A DNA stretch of 39,807 bases, taken from Candidatus Tectomicrobia bacterium RIFCSPLOWO2_12_FULL_69_37 (GTDB lineage Bacteria > UBA8248). The translations under genes and the position numbers were made by a program. Location: positions 1-39,807 of the forward strand of contig MGDP01000202.1 of NCBI GenBank assembly GCA_001790955.1. Reading direction: 5' to 3'. Under the pieces are notes generated by a model. The model did not search any database. It was not told the origin of the DNA and was given only the letters and a program-made list of their open reading frames with translations. Positions 8,454-16,852 of this stretch are shown piece by piece (positions within the stretch are counted from its first letter, which is position 1; every line of letters starts with the position of its first letter).

Positions 8454-9233
8454 CTAGATGTTGAGCCAGGGCGTGACAAGGATGTACTTCACGTTGAGGA
8501 AGATCCGCAGCACCATCTTGGCCACGAGCCCCATCATCGTCACGAAGAGGAAGCTCTTGATGGCGAAGCGGACGACCCCCACGTTCACCAGCGCCTTGCG
8601 CTTCCAGACGTACCAGGCCGGGATAGCGGCGTACCACGCCAGGATGCACGCCGCCCCCACGGCCGCCTGGGCCCAGTAGCCCCGGAAGCCCAGCAGGTAG
8701 GGCAGGTCCACGTTCGTCAGGGCGACCACCTTGTGGGGGTCCCACTCCTCCCAGGGCATGAAGAAGTTCCAGCCCGGGCCCCGCAGGAAGGTGCCCTGGA
8801 TGACGAGCCAGACCCAGAGAACCAGGAAGCCGAACTGGAAGGTGAGGATGGCGAAGCGCCGCTCGCCGAAGGTGTAGTAACCGTTCCCCTTGGGGTTCAC
8901 GTCGATGAAGGGGATGGCCATCAGCCCGATGATGATGAAAGTGGGGAGCACCACGCCCGCCATCCACGGGTCGAAGTAGACCAGCATCTCCTGGAGACCC
9001 AGGAAGTACCAGGGCGCCTTCGAGGGGTTCGGCGTCGCCGAGGGGTTGGCGGGCTCCTCCAGCGGCGCGTCCACCAGGATGGACCACGCCGTGAGCATGA
9101 TCGTCACGATGATCGCGCACATGAACTCCAGGCGCGTCAGGTAGGGCCAGACGTGGACCTTGTCGTTCACCCGCTCCCAGCTGGTGCGGGGGAGATCCTC
9201 GGAGGTGCCGACGATCTTGTCTTCTCTCGCCAC
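8454..9233 (-). CDS. Cytochrome b C-terminal / subunit IV-like protein with extra C-terminal TM helices
   Basis: APWYFLGLQEMLVYFDPWMAGVVLPTFIIIGLMAIPFIDVNPKGNGYYTFGERRFAI resembles the cytochrome b C-terminal domain/PetD; at 259 aa it is longer than b6f subunit IV (about 160 aa). Confidence 0.88.
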   Translation of the reverse strand: MAREDKIVGTSEDLPRTSWERVNDKVHVWPYLTRLEFMCAIIVTIMLTAWSILVDAPLEEPANPSATPNPSKAPWYFLGLQEMLVYFDPWMAGVVLPTFIIIGLMAIPFIDVNPKGNGYYTFGERRFAILTFQFGFLVLWVWLVIQGTFLRGPGWNFFMPWEEWDPHKVVALTNVDLPYLLGFRGYWAQAAVGAACILAWYAAIPAWYVWKRKALVNVGVVRFAIKSFLFVTMMGLVAKMVLRIFLNVKYILVTPWLNI

Positions 9234-9264
9234 TTCTTCACTCTCCCGAGACGGTCCCCGGGGC

Positions 9265-10053
9265 CTAGAGCGGCCCCGAAATACCCCCGTCCTTCCGGAT
9301 GCGCCAGAAGTGCACCATCATCAGGACCGAGGCGATCAAGGGGATCACGATGCAGTGGAGCACGTAGAACCGCAGCAGCGTGGGCGGACCGACGATGGTG
9401 CCCCCCAGCAGGGCGGAGCGGGCGTCGAAGCGGGGCGTCACCCCCACCATCTCGGCGAAGGGCCCCTCGTGGCCGAGCAGGGGCGTTGCCCGGGCCATGT
9501 TGGTCCCCACCGTGACCGCCCAGATGGAGAGCTGGTCCCAGGGGAGGAGGTAGCCCGTGAAGCTGAGCAGCAGGGTCAAGGTGAGCAGCATCACGCCGAT
9601 CACCCAGTTGAACTCCCGCGGGGGCTTGTAGGAGCCCGTCATGAACACCCGCATCATGTGCAGCCAGACGGCGATGACCATGGCGTGGGCAGCCCAGCGG
9701 TGCATGTTCCGCATGAACATGCCGAAGGGAGCGTCGAACTCGAGGTACTTCATGTCGGCGTAGGCGTACTCGCCCACCGGCCTGTAGTAGAACATGAGGA
9801 TGACGCCCGTCACCGTCAGATAAAGGAACAGCAGGAAGGTGATGCCGCCCATGCACCAGGTGAAGCGGATCCGGATGGCGTGGCGGCGGATCTTGGTCGG
9901 GTGCAGATGGAGCCAGAGGTTGTCCACCACCATGAGGACCCGGTTGCGCGGGGTGTCCTCGTAGCCGTGGCGGAACATGGATCGCCACACTTGCGAATCC
10001 AAGATGTTGCGCTTCATCTGCTCCAGGCTGAAGCGCTCCTTGAGGCTCGGCAT
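9265..10053 (-). CDS. Cytochrome b6-like (cytochrome b N-terminal) subunit
   Basis: His ligand pairs MHRW...WLHM and [18 protein letters not shown] (14-residue spacing as in cytochrome b6), [21 protein letters not shown]; Cys in FTWCMGGIT matching the b6 heme-cn Cys. Confidence 0.94.
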   Translation of the reverse strand: MPSLKERFSLEQMKRNILDSQVWRSMFRHGYEDTPRNRVLMVVDNLWLHLHPTKIRRHAIRIRFTWCMGGITFLLFLYLTVTGVILMFYYRPVGEYAYADMKYLEFDAPFGMFMRNMHRWAAHAMVIAVWLHMMRVFMTGSYKPPREFNWVIGVMLLTLTLLLSFTGYLLPWDQLSIWAVTVGTNMARATPLLGHEGPFAEMVGVTPRFDARSALLGGTIVGPPTLLRFYVLHCIVIPLIASVLMMVHFWRIRKDGGISGPL

Positions 10054-10110
10054 CCGAATCCTCCGTCGTCCGGGGCTCGCCCCCGAATCAAGGCGTCAGG
10101 CCAAAGCGGC

Positions 10111-10668
10111 TCAGATGTTGAGGAAGGCGTCCGAGCTGGACCACTCCCCCTTCTCCTGGCGGAAGGATTTGCCCTTGTCGATCAGCAGCTGGCCGTCATC
10201 GGCCAGCGCGATTCTCACCCGCTCGAGGGGCCGCGGCGCGGGGCCCTCGAAGTTGACGCCGGTGCGCCGGAACCCGCTGCCGTGGCAGGGGCACTTGAAC
10301 TTGTTCTCGGTGGCGAGCCAGGCGGGGGTGCAGCCCAGGTGGGTGCAGATGGCGGAGAGAGCGTAGAAACCGTTCTCCTCCCGTATGATCCACACCCGCT
10401 GGGAGGCCACGAAGCGCGTGTCCACGGCCCCCACCGCGTAATCCGCCGGGAGGCCCGCCTTGAACTGCGTGGGAGGCTCGAAGAGCACCCGGGGGAAGAG
10501 GAACCGCAGGAAGCCCAGCAGGCTGACGGCGAGGCTCCCCAGGATCCCGAGCCAGCCGGTGTAGTTGAGGAAGCGCCGGCGGTCCATCCCCTGGGGCTGC
10601 CGCTGGGTTTCGGCCTCGTACTCCGCGGGCAGCTTGACGTTCGGGGCCTTCAATCTCGTGGGACTCAT
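10111..10668 (-). CDS. Rieske 2Fe-2S protein of a cytochrome bc-type complex
   Basis: CTHLGC...CPCHGSGF Rieske box and N-terminal TM. Start set to MSPTRLKAPN at 10668 (SD GAGGAGAGC) rather than the longer track ORF start at 10764. Confidence 0.93.
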   Translation of the reverse strand: MSPTRLKAPNVKLPAEYEAETQRQPQGMDRRRFLNYTGWLGILGSLAVSLLGFLRFLFPRVLFEPPTQFKAGLPADYAVGAVDTRFVASQRVWIIREENGFYALSAICTHLGCTPAWLATENKFKCPCHGSGFRRTGVNFEGPAPRPLERVRIALADDGQLLIDKGKSFRQEKGEWSSSDAFLNI

Positions 10669-10873
10669 GCTCTCCTCAAAATGATCACGTCCGGCCGGAG
10701 GGCGGCCCGCCGCCCCCGCGCCCGGAGAACCGCATCCCGGAGGGCGCTCTCTCCTGGCGGCCATCCCCCGCCCCTCCGCGGGCGGCGGACGGGAGAAGGT
10801 CAGGCCAGGATCGACGGCCCTGGCTGCAACGGCCCCTTGTGCTTTCTGTTCTTACGGCCACCCAGGGGGCCTG

Positions 10874-11548
10874 TCAAGGCCGCGCGCCCCCGTTGTGGCG
10901 GGCGATGGCCTCGGCGATCTGCCCGGCCGCCTCGGACAGGAGGTTCTTCAGGCTCTCGGCCATGGCCTCCACGAACCCCTGGGGCGGCTGGGACTTGGCC
11001 TCGGCCGAGTGCGAGAGCTGCCGCTGGAGAAGCACCTTCCCCGAGCGCCGCTCGACGAGGAAAATCTCGACCTGGGCCAGGGCGGAGAACTTCCCGTTGG
11101 GCGAACCCACCTCCTCGAAGCGCTTCACCCGCCCCCGGACGAGGTAGTCGGAGGCGGCCCCGCCCGAGGCCCTTACGACTTCCTTGAAGCGGCGGGAGGC
11201 TTCGAGATGGTCCAGGAGGCGGTCGGTCACGAACTCGTCCGGCCGCGCTCCCCACCGCTCATAGGGGTAGAAGTCCACCCGGTAGGGCACCTTGCGGTAC
11301 ACCATCCGGTCGGTGCGGTAGACGGCGTCGGAGCGGAAGCTCTCCACCCCCACCGTCACGGGGAGCGCCTGCCCCGCTTGGGGGGCGGCGGGCACGAGGT
11401 AGTCGATCACGAAGAAGCGGGTGTCGGGGATCTGGCCCCCGCCCACCCCGCACCCGCCCGCCAGGAGGGCCGTCAGGCAGGCGGCCGCCCGGGCCAGGCG
11501 CCCGAGGGGCGGAGCGGGCACGGTCCGTCTTGCAGCCGGGGTCGTCAT
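10874..11548 (-). CDS. ABC-type transport auxiliary lipoprotein (Mla/Pqi-associated)
   Basis: Start MTTPAARRTVPAPP with a lipobox-like LLAGGC signal; TRFFVIDYLVPAA...; TGATG coupling with the MCE gene stop. The 856-aa track ORF merges this gene with an unrelated reading of upstream DNA. Confidence 0.82.
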   Translation of the reverse strand: MTTPAARRTVPAPPLGRLARAAACLTALLAGGCGVGGGQIPDTRFFVIDYLVPAAPQAGQALPVTVGVESFRSDAVYRTDRMVYRKVPYRVDFYPYERWGARPDEFVTDRLLDHLEASRRFKEVVRASGGAASDYLVRGRVKRFEEVGSPNGKFSALAQVEIFLVERRSGKVLLQRQLSHSAEAKSQPPQGFVEAMAESLKNLLSEAAGQIAEAIARHNGGARP

Positions 11549-12864
11549 CACTCGCGGAACTCCCGGGGAGCCGCGGGCGGCTTGAAGATGACCTGGGAGG
11601 GCCGCTCGCGCAAGGTGGTGGTCAATTCGCTCAGGTTGCTGGCCGTTTCGCGCAAATCGGTGATGAGGAGCTCGATGTCCTCCCGGTGGCTGGCGACGGT
11701 CTCGTCGAGCCGGCTCATCAGGGAGCGGGCGCGCTGGAGGGCCAGGCGCAGTTCCTCGGCCGCTCCGGAGAGGCGGGTGCCCTCCTTGCCGCCCGCGACC
11801 TCGGTCAGCACTTTGTTCACCCGCTCGGATACTTCGCTGAAGTTGACGACGATGGTCCGCAGCTCCCGTCGGTTGGTCTCGAAGAACTCCAGGACCTTCT
11901 TCGACACCCCCTCGATCGCCCCGAGGGCGGACCCGAAGTCCTTGCCCCCTTCCCGCAGGGTCTGGCGGGCCTGGTTCCCCACCCCGCGGATTTCGCCCCG
12001 GAGGGCCTCGCCCGTCTCGCTCACTTCCTTCTGGAGGAGGCGGTCGAGGGGCTCGATGCGCTTCTGGAGGTCGGAGACCAGGGTGGAAGCCTGCCCCGCC
12101 AGGCCGGAGTAGGCCTGGGCCGTGCGGTCCACCTCGCGGAGGGACTCCCGGGCCCGGCGCAGTGTCTGATTGACCTCCGTGACCATCGGCTCGATGTTCT
12201 TCTCCAAGCGATCCGAAACCCGCGCCACCGCTTCCAGGAAGCGGTTGATGTTCTGCTCGTTGCGCGCGCTGAGGATGCTCTCGGCCCGGGCGAGCACCCG
12301 GTCGGTGGTGGCGATGACCTTGCCGGCCTGGCTCCGGACATCGTTCATCAGCCCCTTCGCGTCGTTCGCGACGGACTCCACCGTCTCGCCTAACCCCCCC
12401 AGGATCTTGTTGACCTTCTCCGCCGCCCCGCGGGCCTCGTTGATCACCTCCTGGAAGCTGGCCGCCTCGATCCCGCGGATGACCACCCCGGGTTTCAGCA
12501 GGGGCGCCTTGGGGGTGCCGAGGGTGAAGGAGAGGTACATTGAGCCGGTGATGCCCACCGAGGTCACCTCGGCCTTGCTGTCCTGGCGGATGGGGGTCCC
12601 GCGCTTCACCCGAATCGACGCTTCCATCATGGAGGCGTCCGCCTTGGCGATCCCCACGCCCTCGACCCGGCCCACCTTCAGGCCCCCCAAGGCCACGAGG
12701 CTCCCGTTCTCCAGGCCGGCCACGTTGCGGAACCGCACGCGGTACTCGTCCTCCCCGCCCGTCACGGCGATGCCGGTGAGGACGAGGATGAAAAGGGCCA
12801 GTATGGCGAGGCCCGCGGCCACGAACACCCCGACCTTGACCTCGTGCGCCTTGTTCCTGGGCAT
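11548..12864 (-). CDS. mlaD: MCE/MlaD-family substrate-binding protein with long helical C-terminus
   Basis: KVGVFVAAGLAILALFILVLTG N-terminal TM, then MCE domain VRFRNVAGLENGSLVALGGLKVGRVEGVGI...ITGSMYLSFTLG. Confidence 0.92.
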   Translation of the reverse strand: MPRNKAHEVKVGVFVAAGLAILALFILVLTGIAVTGGEDEYRVRFRNVAGLENGSLVALGGLKVGRVEGVGIAKADASMMEASIRVKRGTPIRQDSKAEVTSVGITGSMYLSFTLGTPKAPLLKPGVVIRGIEAASFQEVINEARGAAEKVNKILGGLGETVESVANDAKGLMNDVRSQAGKVIATTDRVLARAESILSARNEQNINRFLEAVARVSDRLEKNIEPMVTEVNQTLRRARESLREVDRTAQAYSGLAGQASTLVSDLQKRIEPLDRLLQKEVSETGEALRGEIRGVGNQARQTLREGGKDFGSALGAIEGVSKKVLEFFETNRRELRTIVVNFSEVSERVNKVLTEVAGGKEGTRLSGAAEELRLALQRARSLMSRLDETVASHREDIELLITDLRETASNLSELTTTLRERPSQVIFKPPAAPREFRE

Positions 12865-12867
12865 GCG

Positions 12868-13722
12868 CTAGAGCTCCCTTCTGCCACCGGCCGTCAAGTA
12901 GTCCAGATACTGCTTCGGATCCACCCTCTCCTCGTCGGCCTGGCGGTGGAAGAACTGCTGCACGCGGGGATGGGTTTGGCGCATCACTTCCTCCAGCCTG
13001 CCCACGGCCACCGCCTCCCCCTTGAAGAGCATCAGCACCCGGTCGGCGATCTTCTTGACGCTCTCCATCTCGTGGGTGACGACCACGATCGTCATGCCGA
13101 AGGTGGCGCGGAGCCGGAGGATGAGCTCGTCCAGCCCCGCCCCCGCGATGGGGTCGAGCCCCGCCGAGGGCTCGTCGAAGAAGAGCACCTGCGGGTCCAT
13201 GGCGATGGCCCGCGCCAGCCCGGCCCGCTTCTTCATGCCGCCCGAGAGCTGGTCGGGCCGGAGACGCTCGAACCCCGCCAGGTCCACCAGCCCGAGCTTC
13301 ATCCTCACCTGGATGCCGATGTTGGCCTCGGGCAGGTCCGTGAACTCCCGCAGCGGCAGCGCCACATTGTCGCCCACGGACATGGAGTTGAACAAGGCGC
13401 CCCCCTGGAAGAGCACCCCCATCCGGCGGCGCAGCCTCTCCCACTCCTCCTCATCGTAATCCACCGTCTCGTGGCCGAAGATCTTGATGGAGCCGCTCGA
13501 GGGCCGGAGCAGCCCGATGATGTGCCGCAGGAGGGTGGACTTCCCGCTCCCGCTCCCCCCGAGAATGACGAATATCTCTCCCTTGAGGATGTCGAAGCCC
13601 ACGTCCTTGAGGATGTGGCGGTCCCCGAAATACGTCTCGAGGTTGCGCACCTCGATCACCGGCTCCCCGGCGGGAGCGGCCCCGGCGGAAGCGCCCTGAC
13701 GCCCGGCGGCCGTCTCGTTCAT
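12868..13722 (-). CDS. mlaF: ABC transporter ATP-binding protein (MlaF-like)
   Basis: Walker A GGSGSGKSTLL, signature LSGGMKKRAGLARAIAMDPQVLFFDEPSAGLDPI. Confidence 0.94.
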   Translation of the reverse strand: MNETAAGRQGASAGAAPAGEPVIEVRNLETYFGDRHILKDVGFDILKGEIFVILGGSGSGKSTLLRHIIGLLRPSSGSIKIFGHETVDYDEEEWERLRRRMGVLFQGGALFNSMSVGDNVALPLREFTDLPEANIGIQVRMKLGLVDLAGFERLRPDQLSGGMKKRAGLARAIAMDPQVLFFDEPSAGLDPIAGAGLDELILRLRATFGMTIVVVTHEMESVKKIADRVLMLFKGEAVAVGRLEEVMRQTHPRVQQFFHRQADEERVDPKQYLDYLTAGGRREL

Positions 13723-13726
13723 CGCC

Positions 13727-14536
13727 TCACTCGATCACGTAGAAGAAAGTAGTGAATACCAGGTTCGCGAAGATGACCAGGAAGATCGAGACCACCACGG
13801 AGTTGGTGGTCGACCGCCCTACCCCCTCCGCCCCGCCCTCCACGTGCACGCCCAGGTAGCAGCCCACGGTGGCAATGATCCCGCCGAAGACGCAACTCTT
13901 GGTGAGGCCCCGCATCACGTCGCCCATGTCGATGGCGTCGGCCGTGTGCCGGAGGTACTGCCACGAGCCCAGGTCCACTACCGTGACGGCGACGAGCCAC
14001 CCGCCGAAGATGCCCATGAAGTCCGCCAGCAGGGTGAGCAGCGGGACCGCGATGGCCATGGCCAGCACCCGGGGGACGATGAGGAAGCGGGTCGGGTGGA
14101 GGCCCATGGTCGAGAGGGCGTCCACTTCCTCGGCCATCTTCATGCTCCCGATCTCGGCGGTGAAGGCCGAACCGCTCCGCCCGGCCACGATGATCGCCGT
14201 GAGGAGGGGCCCCAGCTCACGCGTCGTCGAGAGAGCCACGGCGTTGGCCACCAGGAGGAGTTGCCCGAAGCGCTTCAGGAGGGAGGCGCTCTGGAGGGCC
14301 GAGATCATGCCCACGAAGAGATTGATGAGGACGACGATGGGGATGGCGTCCCACCCGATCCGCACCCCCTGCTCGATCACGCTCTCCCACCGGATGCCCG
14401 CCCGCTGGCGCTTCCAGGGGGCGATGAAGAGCCAGAAGGCGATGTCCTTGAGGAGGAGCCACACGTCGCGAACCACGTCCACGGTGTGGATGGCGGCCCG
14501 CCCCAGGGCGGCCAGGGTCTCGTCCCGTCCAGGCAC
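13727..14536 (-). CDS. mlaE: MlaE-family lipid ABC transporter permease
   Basis: ELGPLLTAIIVAGRSGSAFTAEIGSMKMAEEVDALSTMGLHPTRFLIVPRVLA is the MlaE signature. Confidence 0.95.
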   Translation of the reverse strand: MPGRDETLAALGRAAIHTVDVVRDVWLLLKDIAFWLFIAPWKRQRAGIRWESVIEQGVRIGWDAIPIVVLINLFVGMISALQSASLLKRFGQLLLVANAVALSTTRELGPLLTAIIVAGRSGSAFTAEIGSMKMAEEVDALSTMGLHPTRFLIVPRVLAMAIAVPLLTLLADFMGIFGGWLVAVTVVDLGSWQYLRHTADAIDMGDVMRGLTKSCVFGGIIATVGCYLGVHVEGGAEGVGRSTTNSVVVSIFLVIFANLVFTTFFYVIE

Positions 14537-14539
14537 GGC

Positions 14540-14878
14540 CTAGAGCCCCTCTTGCGCGCTCGCCAGGTCGGCGAAGATCTCGAAGACGTCGGTCAGCCGG
14601 GCCAGGTCGAACACCTGCTTCACCTTGGGCGTCAAGGCGGCCAGGCGGAACTTCCCCCCGTAGCCCATCGTCTCCTGGAGCCCCTCCACCAGGGTGGCGA
14701 TGCCCGAGCTGTCCATATAGGTCACCCCGCCGAGGTCCACCAGGATGGCGGGCGCCTTCTTCTTGGCGAGGCCGAGCAGGATGTCGCGGACCTTGGGCGA
14801 GTTGGACATGTCCACCTCGCCCGACACGTGGACCAGGGTGGCCTTGCCCATCTCCTTCGTCTCGATCTGCATCCTCAC
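14540..14878 (-). CDS. STAS-domain protein (anti-sigma factor antagonist / MlaB-like)
   Basis: VHVSGEVDMSNSPKVRD...ILVDLGGVTYMDSSGIATLVEGLQ; DSSG phosphoacceptor-type motif (codons around 14705-14713). Confidence 0.92.
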   Translation of the reverse strand: MRMQIETKEMGKATLVHVSGEVDMSNSPKVRDILLGLAKKKAPAILVDLGGVTYMDSSGIATLVEGLQETMGYGGKFRLAALTPKVKQVFDLARLTDVFEIFADLASAQEGL

Positions 14879-15294
14879 CCCTTCCTGGCCGCTGGAAGCC
14901 GCTTGCGCATGGTCAGGCAGGTCCCCTCGGCGCCGCAGTCCTCGAATTCCACGCTGTCCATCACCTTCCGCATGAAGTGAACCCCCAGCCCGCCCGGCCG
15001 CACGTCGGCGAGGTCGCGCGGCTGGATGCGGCCGGGGTCCACCTTCCTGCCGAAGTCCCTCAGGGTGAAGGCGACGGCCCCCTCCTCAAGCTTCCCCTCG
15101 CAGATGATTGGCTTGTCCGCCGCGCCGCCGTAGCTGTGGCGGATGATGTTGGCGCACGCCTCGTCCACGGCCAGCACGATCATGCACCGGCCATCCTCGT
15201 CCAGCCCGCCCATGGCGCAGAGCGTGTCCACCGCGGTCCGGACCATCCGCAGGAAGGCCGGGTCGGACGGCACCTCGATCTGAAAGCGCCGCAC
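14875..15294 (-). CDS. RsbW/SpoIIAB-like HATPase anti-sigma factor / serine kinase
   Basis: N box VDEACANIIRHSYGG, G1 LRDFGRKVDP, G2 PGGLGVHFMRKVMD; ATGA overlap with the STAS gene. Confidence 0.9.
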   Translation of the reverse strand: MRRFQIEVPSDPAFLRMVRTAVDTLCAMGGLDEDGRCMIVLAVDEACANIIRHSYGGAADKPIICEGKLEEGAVAFTLRDFGRKVDPGRIQPRDLADVRPGGLGVHFMRKVMDSVEFEDCGAEGTCLTMRKRLPAARKG

Positions 15295-15298
15295 CCGC

Positions 15299-16633
15299 TC
15301 ACTCCCCCCAGGAAAGGGAAACCATGGTCATGTCGTCGGCCTGGGGGGCATCCCGGGTGAAGCGCTCGACCGCCTCGTGCACCCCGGAGAGAAGCCCCGA
15401 GGCGCCGCGCGGCGCGCCCGCGGCGGCCGCGAGGAGACGCTCCTCGCCGAAGAGCTCCCGATCCTTTCCCCGCGCCTCGAGGATACCGTCCGAGTAGATC
15501 AGCACGGCGTCCCCCGGCGAGAGGTTGAGGGCTTCCTCCCGGAACTTGGCCCTGCCCAGCATCCCAATCGGCGGCCCGGCGGCTCCGCCCACGAAGCGCG
15601 CTCCCCCCCCTTTCTCCGCCAGGATCAGGGGCAGATGGCCCGCGTTGGCCACCTGGAGGGCGCCCGAGGCGGGATTCAGCACGGCGTAAGCGAAGGTGAC
15701 GAACATCCCGCGCATCCCCCCCTGGCTGAGGCTCTGGTTGAGCGACTCCAGCACCTCGCCCGCGGGCGCCCCGCCGGAGCAGAACAAGCGGAACTCGCTC
15801 ACCACCCGGGCCATGTAGAGGGCCGCCGGGATGCCCTTTCCCGACACGTCCCCCACGCAGGCGCCCAGGCGCCCGTCCGGAAGGCTCGTCACGCAGTAGA
15901 GGTCCCCGCCCACCTCCTGGGCCGAGCGGCTGAAGGCCCCCAGCTCGAACCGCCCGGCCCCGTCCACGGGCAGGGCGGCCGGGAGGAAGCTCTTCTGTAT
16001 GGAGGCGGCCATCTCCATCTGCTGGTCGAGGAGGTGGCGCCGCACCTCCGCCTTGTGCAGGCGGGCGTTCTCGATGGCGACCGCCACCTGTCGGCAGAAG
16101 CTGAAGAAGAGCTGCAGGTCCAGCTCGGTGAAGGGGCGCCCGTCCATGTGGTTGAGGACCTCGCCCACGCCGATCACCTTGTCGTGGACGATGAGGGGCG
16201 CGGCCAGGATGGAGCGGGTCACGAAGCCCGTCTTCTCATCCGCCTGCGCGAAGAAGCGGGCGTCCTTCCTCACGTCGGCCACGAGGAGGGGCTGGCTGGA
16301 TTCCATCACCGAGCCGGCGATGCCCTTGCCCTTCGGGACGCGGATGGTCTTCAGCTCCTCGACCCCCACGTCTCCCACCGAGGTCTGGAACTCGAGGCAC
16401 TGCTCCGCCTCGTTCCAGAGCATGACGGAGGCCGCCTCGGCCCCCATGATCTCCTTGGCCAGCTTCATGACGCGCTGGAGGACCTCGTCCAGGTCCAGGG
16501 TGGAGGAGATGAGGGCGGTCACTTCCATGAGGTGGGCGAGGTTGTCCACCCGCTCCCGGAGGGCGCGCATCTGTTGCGTCTTGCCGGCGGCCCTCGGGCG
16601 GGCGGCCCGCTTCGCTCCGGCGGCGGTGCGCAT
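15299..16633 (-). CDS. GAF-domain PP2C-type (SpoIIE/RsbU) serine phosphatase
   Basis: GAF-like N-terminal half and VGGDLYCVTSLPDGRLGACVGDVSGKGIPAALYMA with C-terminal YSDGILEARGKDRELFGEERL. Confidence 0.92.
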   Translation of the reverse strand: MRTAAGAKRAARPRAAGKTQQMRALRERVDNLAHLMEVTALISSTLDLDEVLQRVMKLAKEIMGAEAASVMLWNEAEQCLEFQTSVGDVGVEELKTIRVPKGKGIAGSVMESSQPLLVADVRKDARFFAQADEKTGFVTRSILAAPLIVHDKVIGVGEVLNHMDGRPFTELDLQLFFSFCRQVAVAIENARLHKAEVRRHLLDQQMEMAASIQKSFLPAALPVDGAGRFELGAFSRSAQEVGGDLYCVTSLPDGRLGACVGDVSGKGIPAALYMARVVSEFRLFCSGGAPAGEVLESLNQSLSQGGMRGMFVTFAYAVLNPASGALQVANAGHLPLILAEKGGGARFVGGAAGPPIGMLGRAKFREEALNLSPGDAVLIYSDGILEARGKDRELFGEERLLAAAAGAPRGASGLLSGVHEAVERFTRDAPQADDMTMVSLSWGE

Positions 16634-16852
16634 GGACGCGATCCCTTCCGCGCGGGAGACTCCCAGCGGGAGCCCCCAGGGAACAGCCGCGGCGCCTCGG
16701 ACAGCGACCCGCCCGGAGGCGGGCGGGCGGCAACCGCTTGAAAAAAATCGAATTGAGGGAAAATCCCCAGGCCGATGCTACCAGATGGGGCGCCGGGGGG
16801 CAATTTCCCCACGGCGCCCCGTGACGGGGATTCTCGCCAGGCCCGCCCCGCC

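Noticed and set aside
10874-13444. 856-aa minus-strand ORF
   Set aside because: Only the last ~224 residues (from 11548) are a real protein; the rest is an alternative frame across mlaD and mlaF with Gly/Arg/Pro-rich nonsense.
16708-16820. GC-rich hairpins between the CocE and PP2C genes
   Set aside because: Stems are real (for example GGGGCGCCG/CGGCGCCCC) but neither is followed by a clear U-tract on a relevant strand, so no terminator is called.
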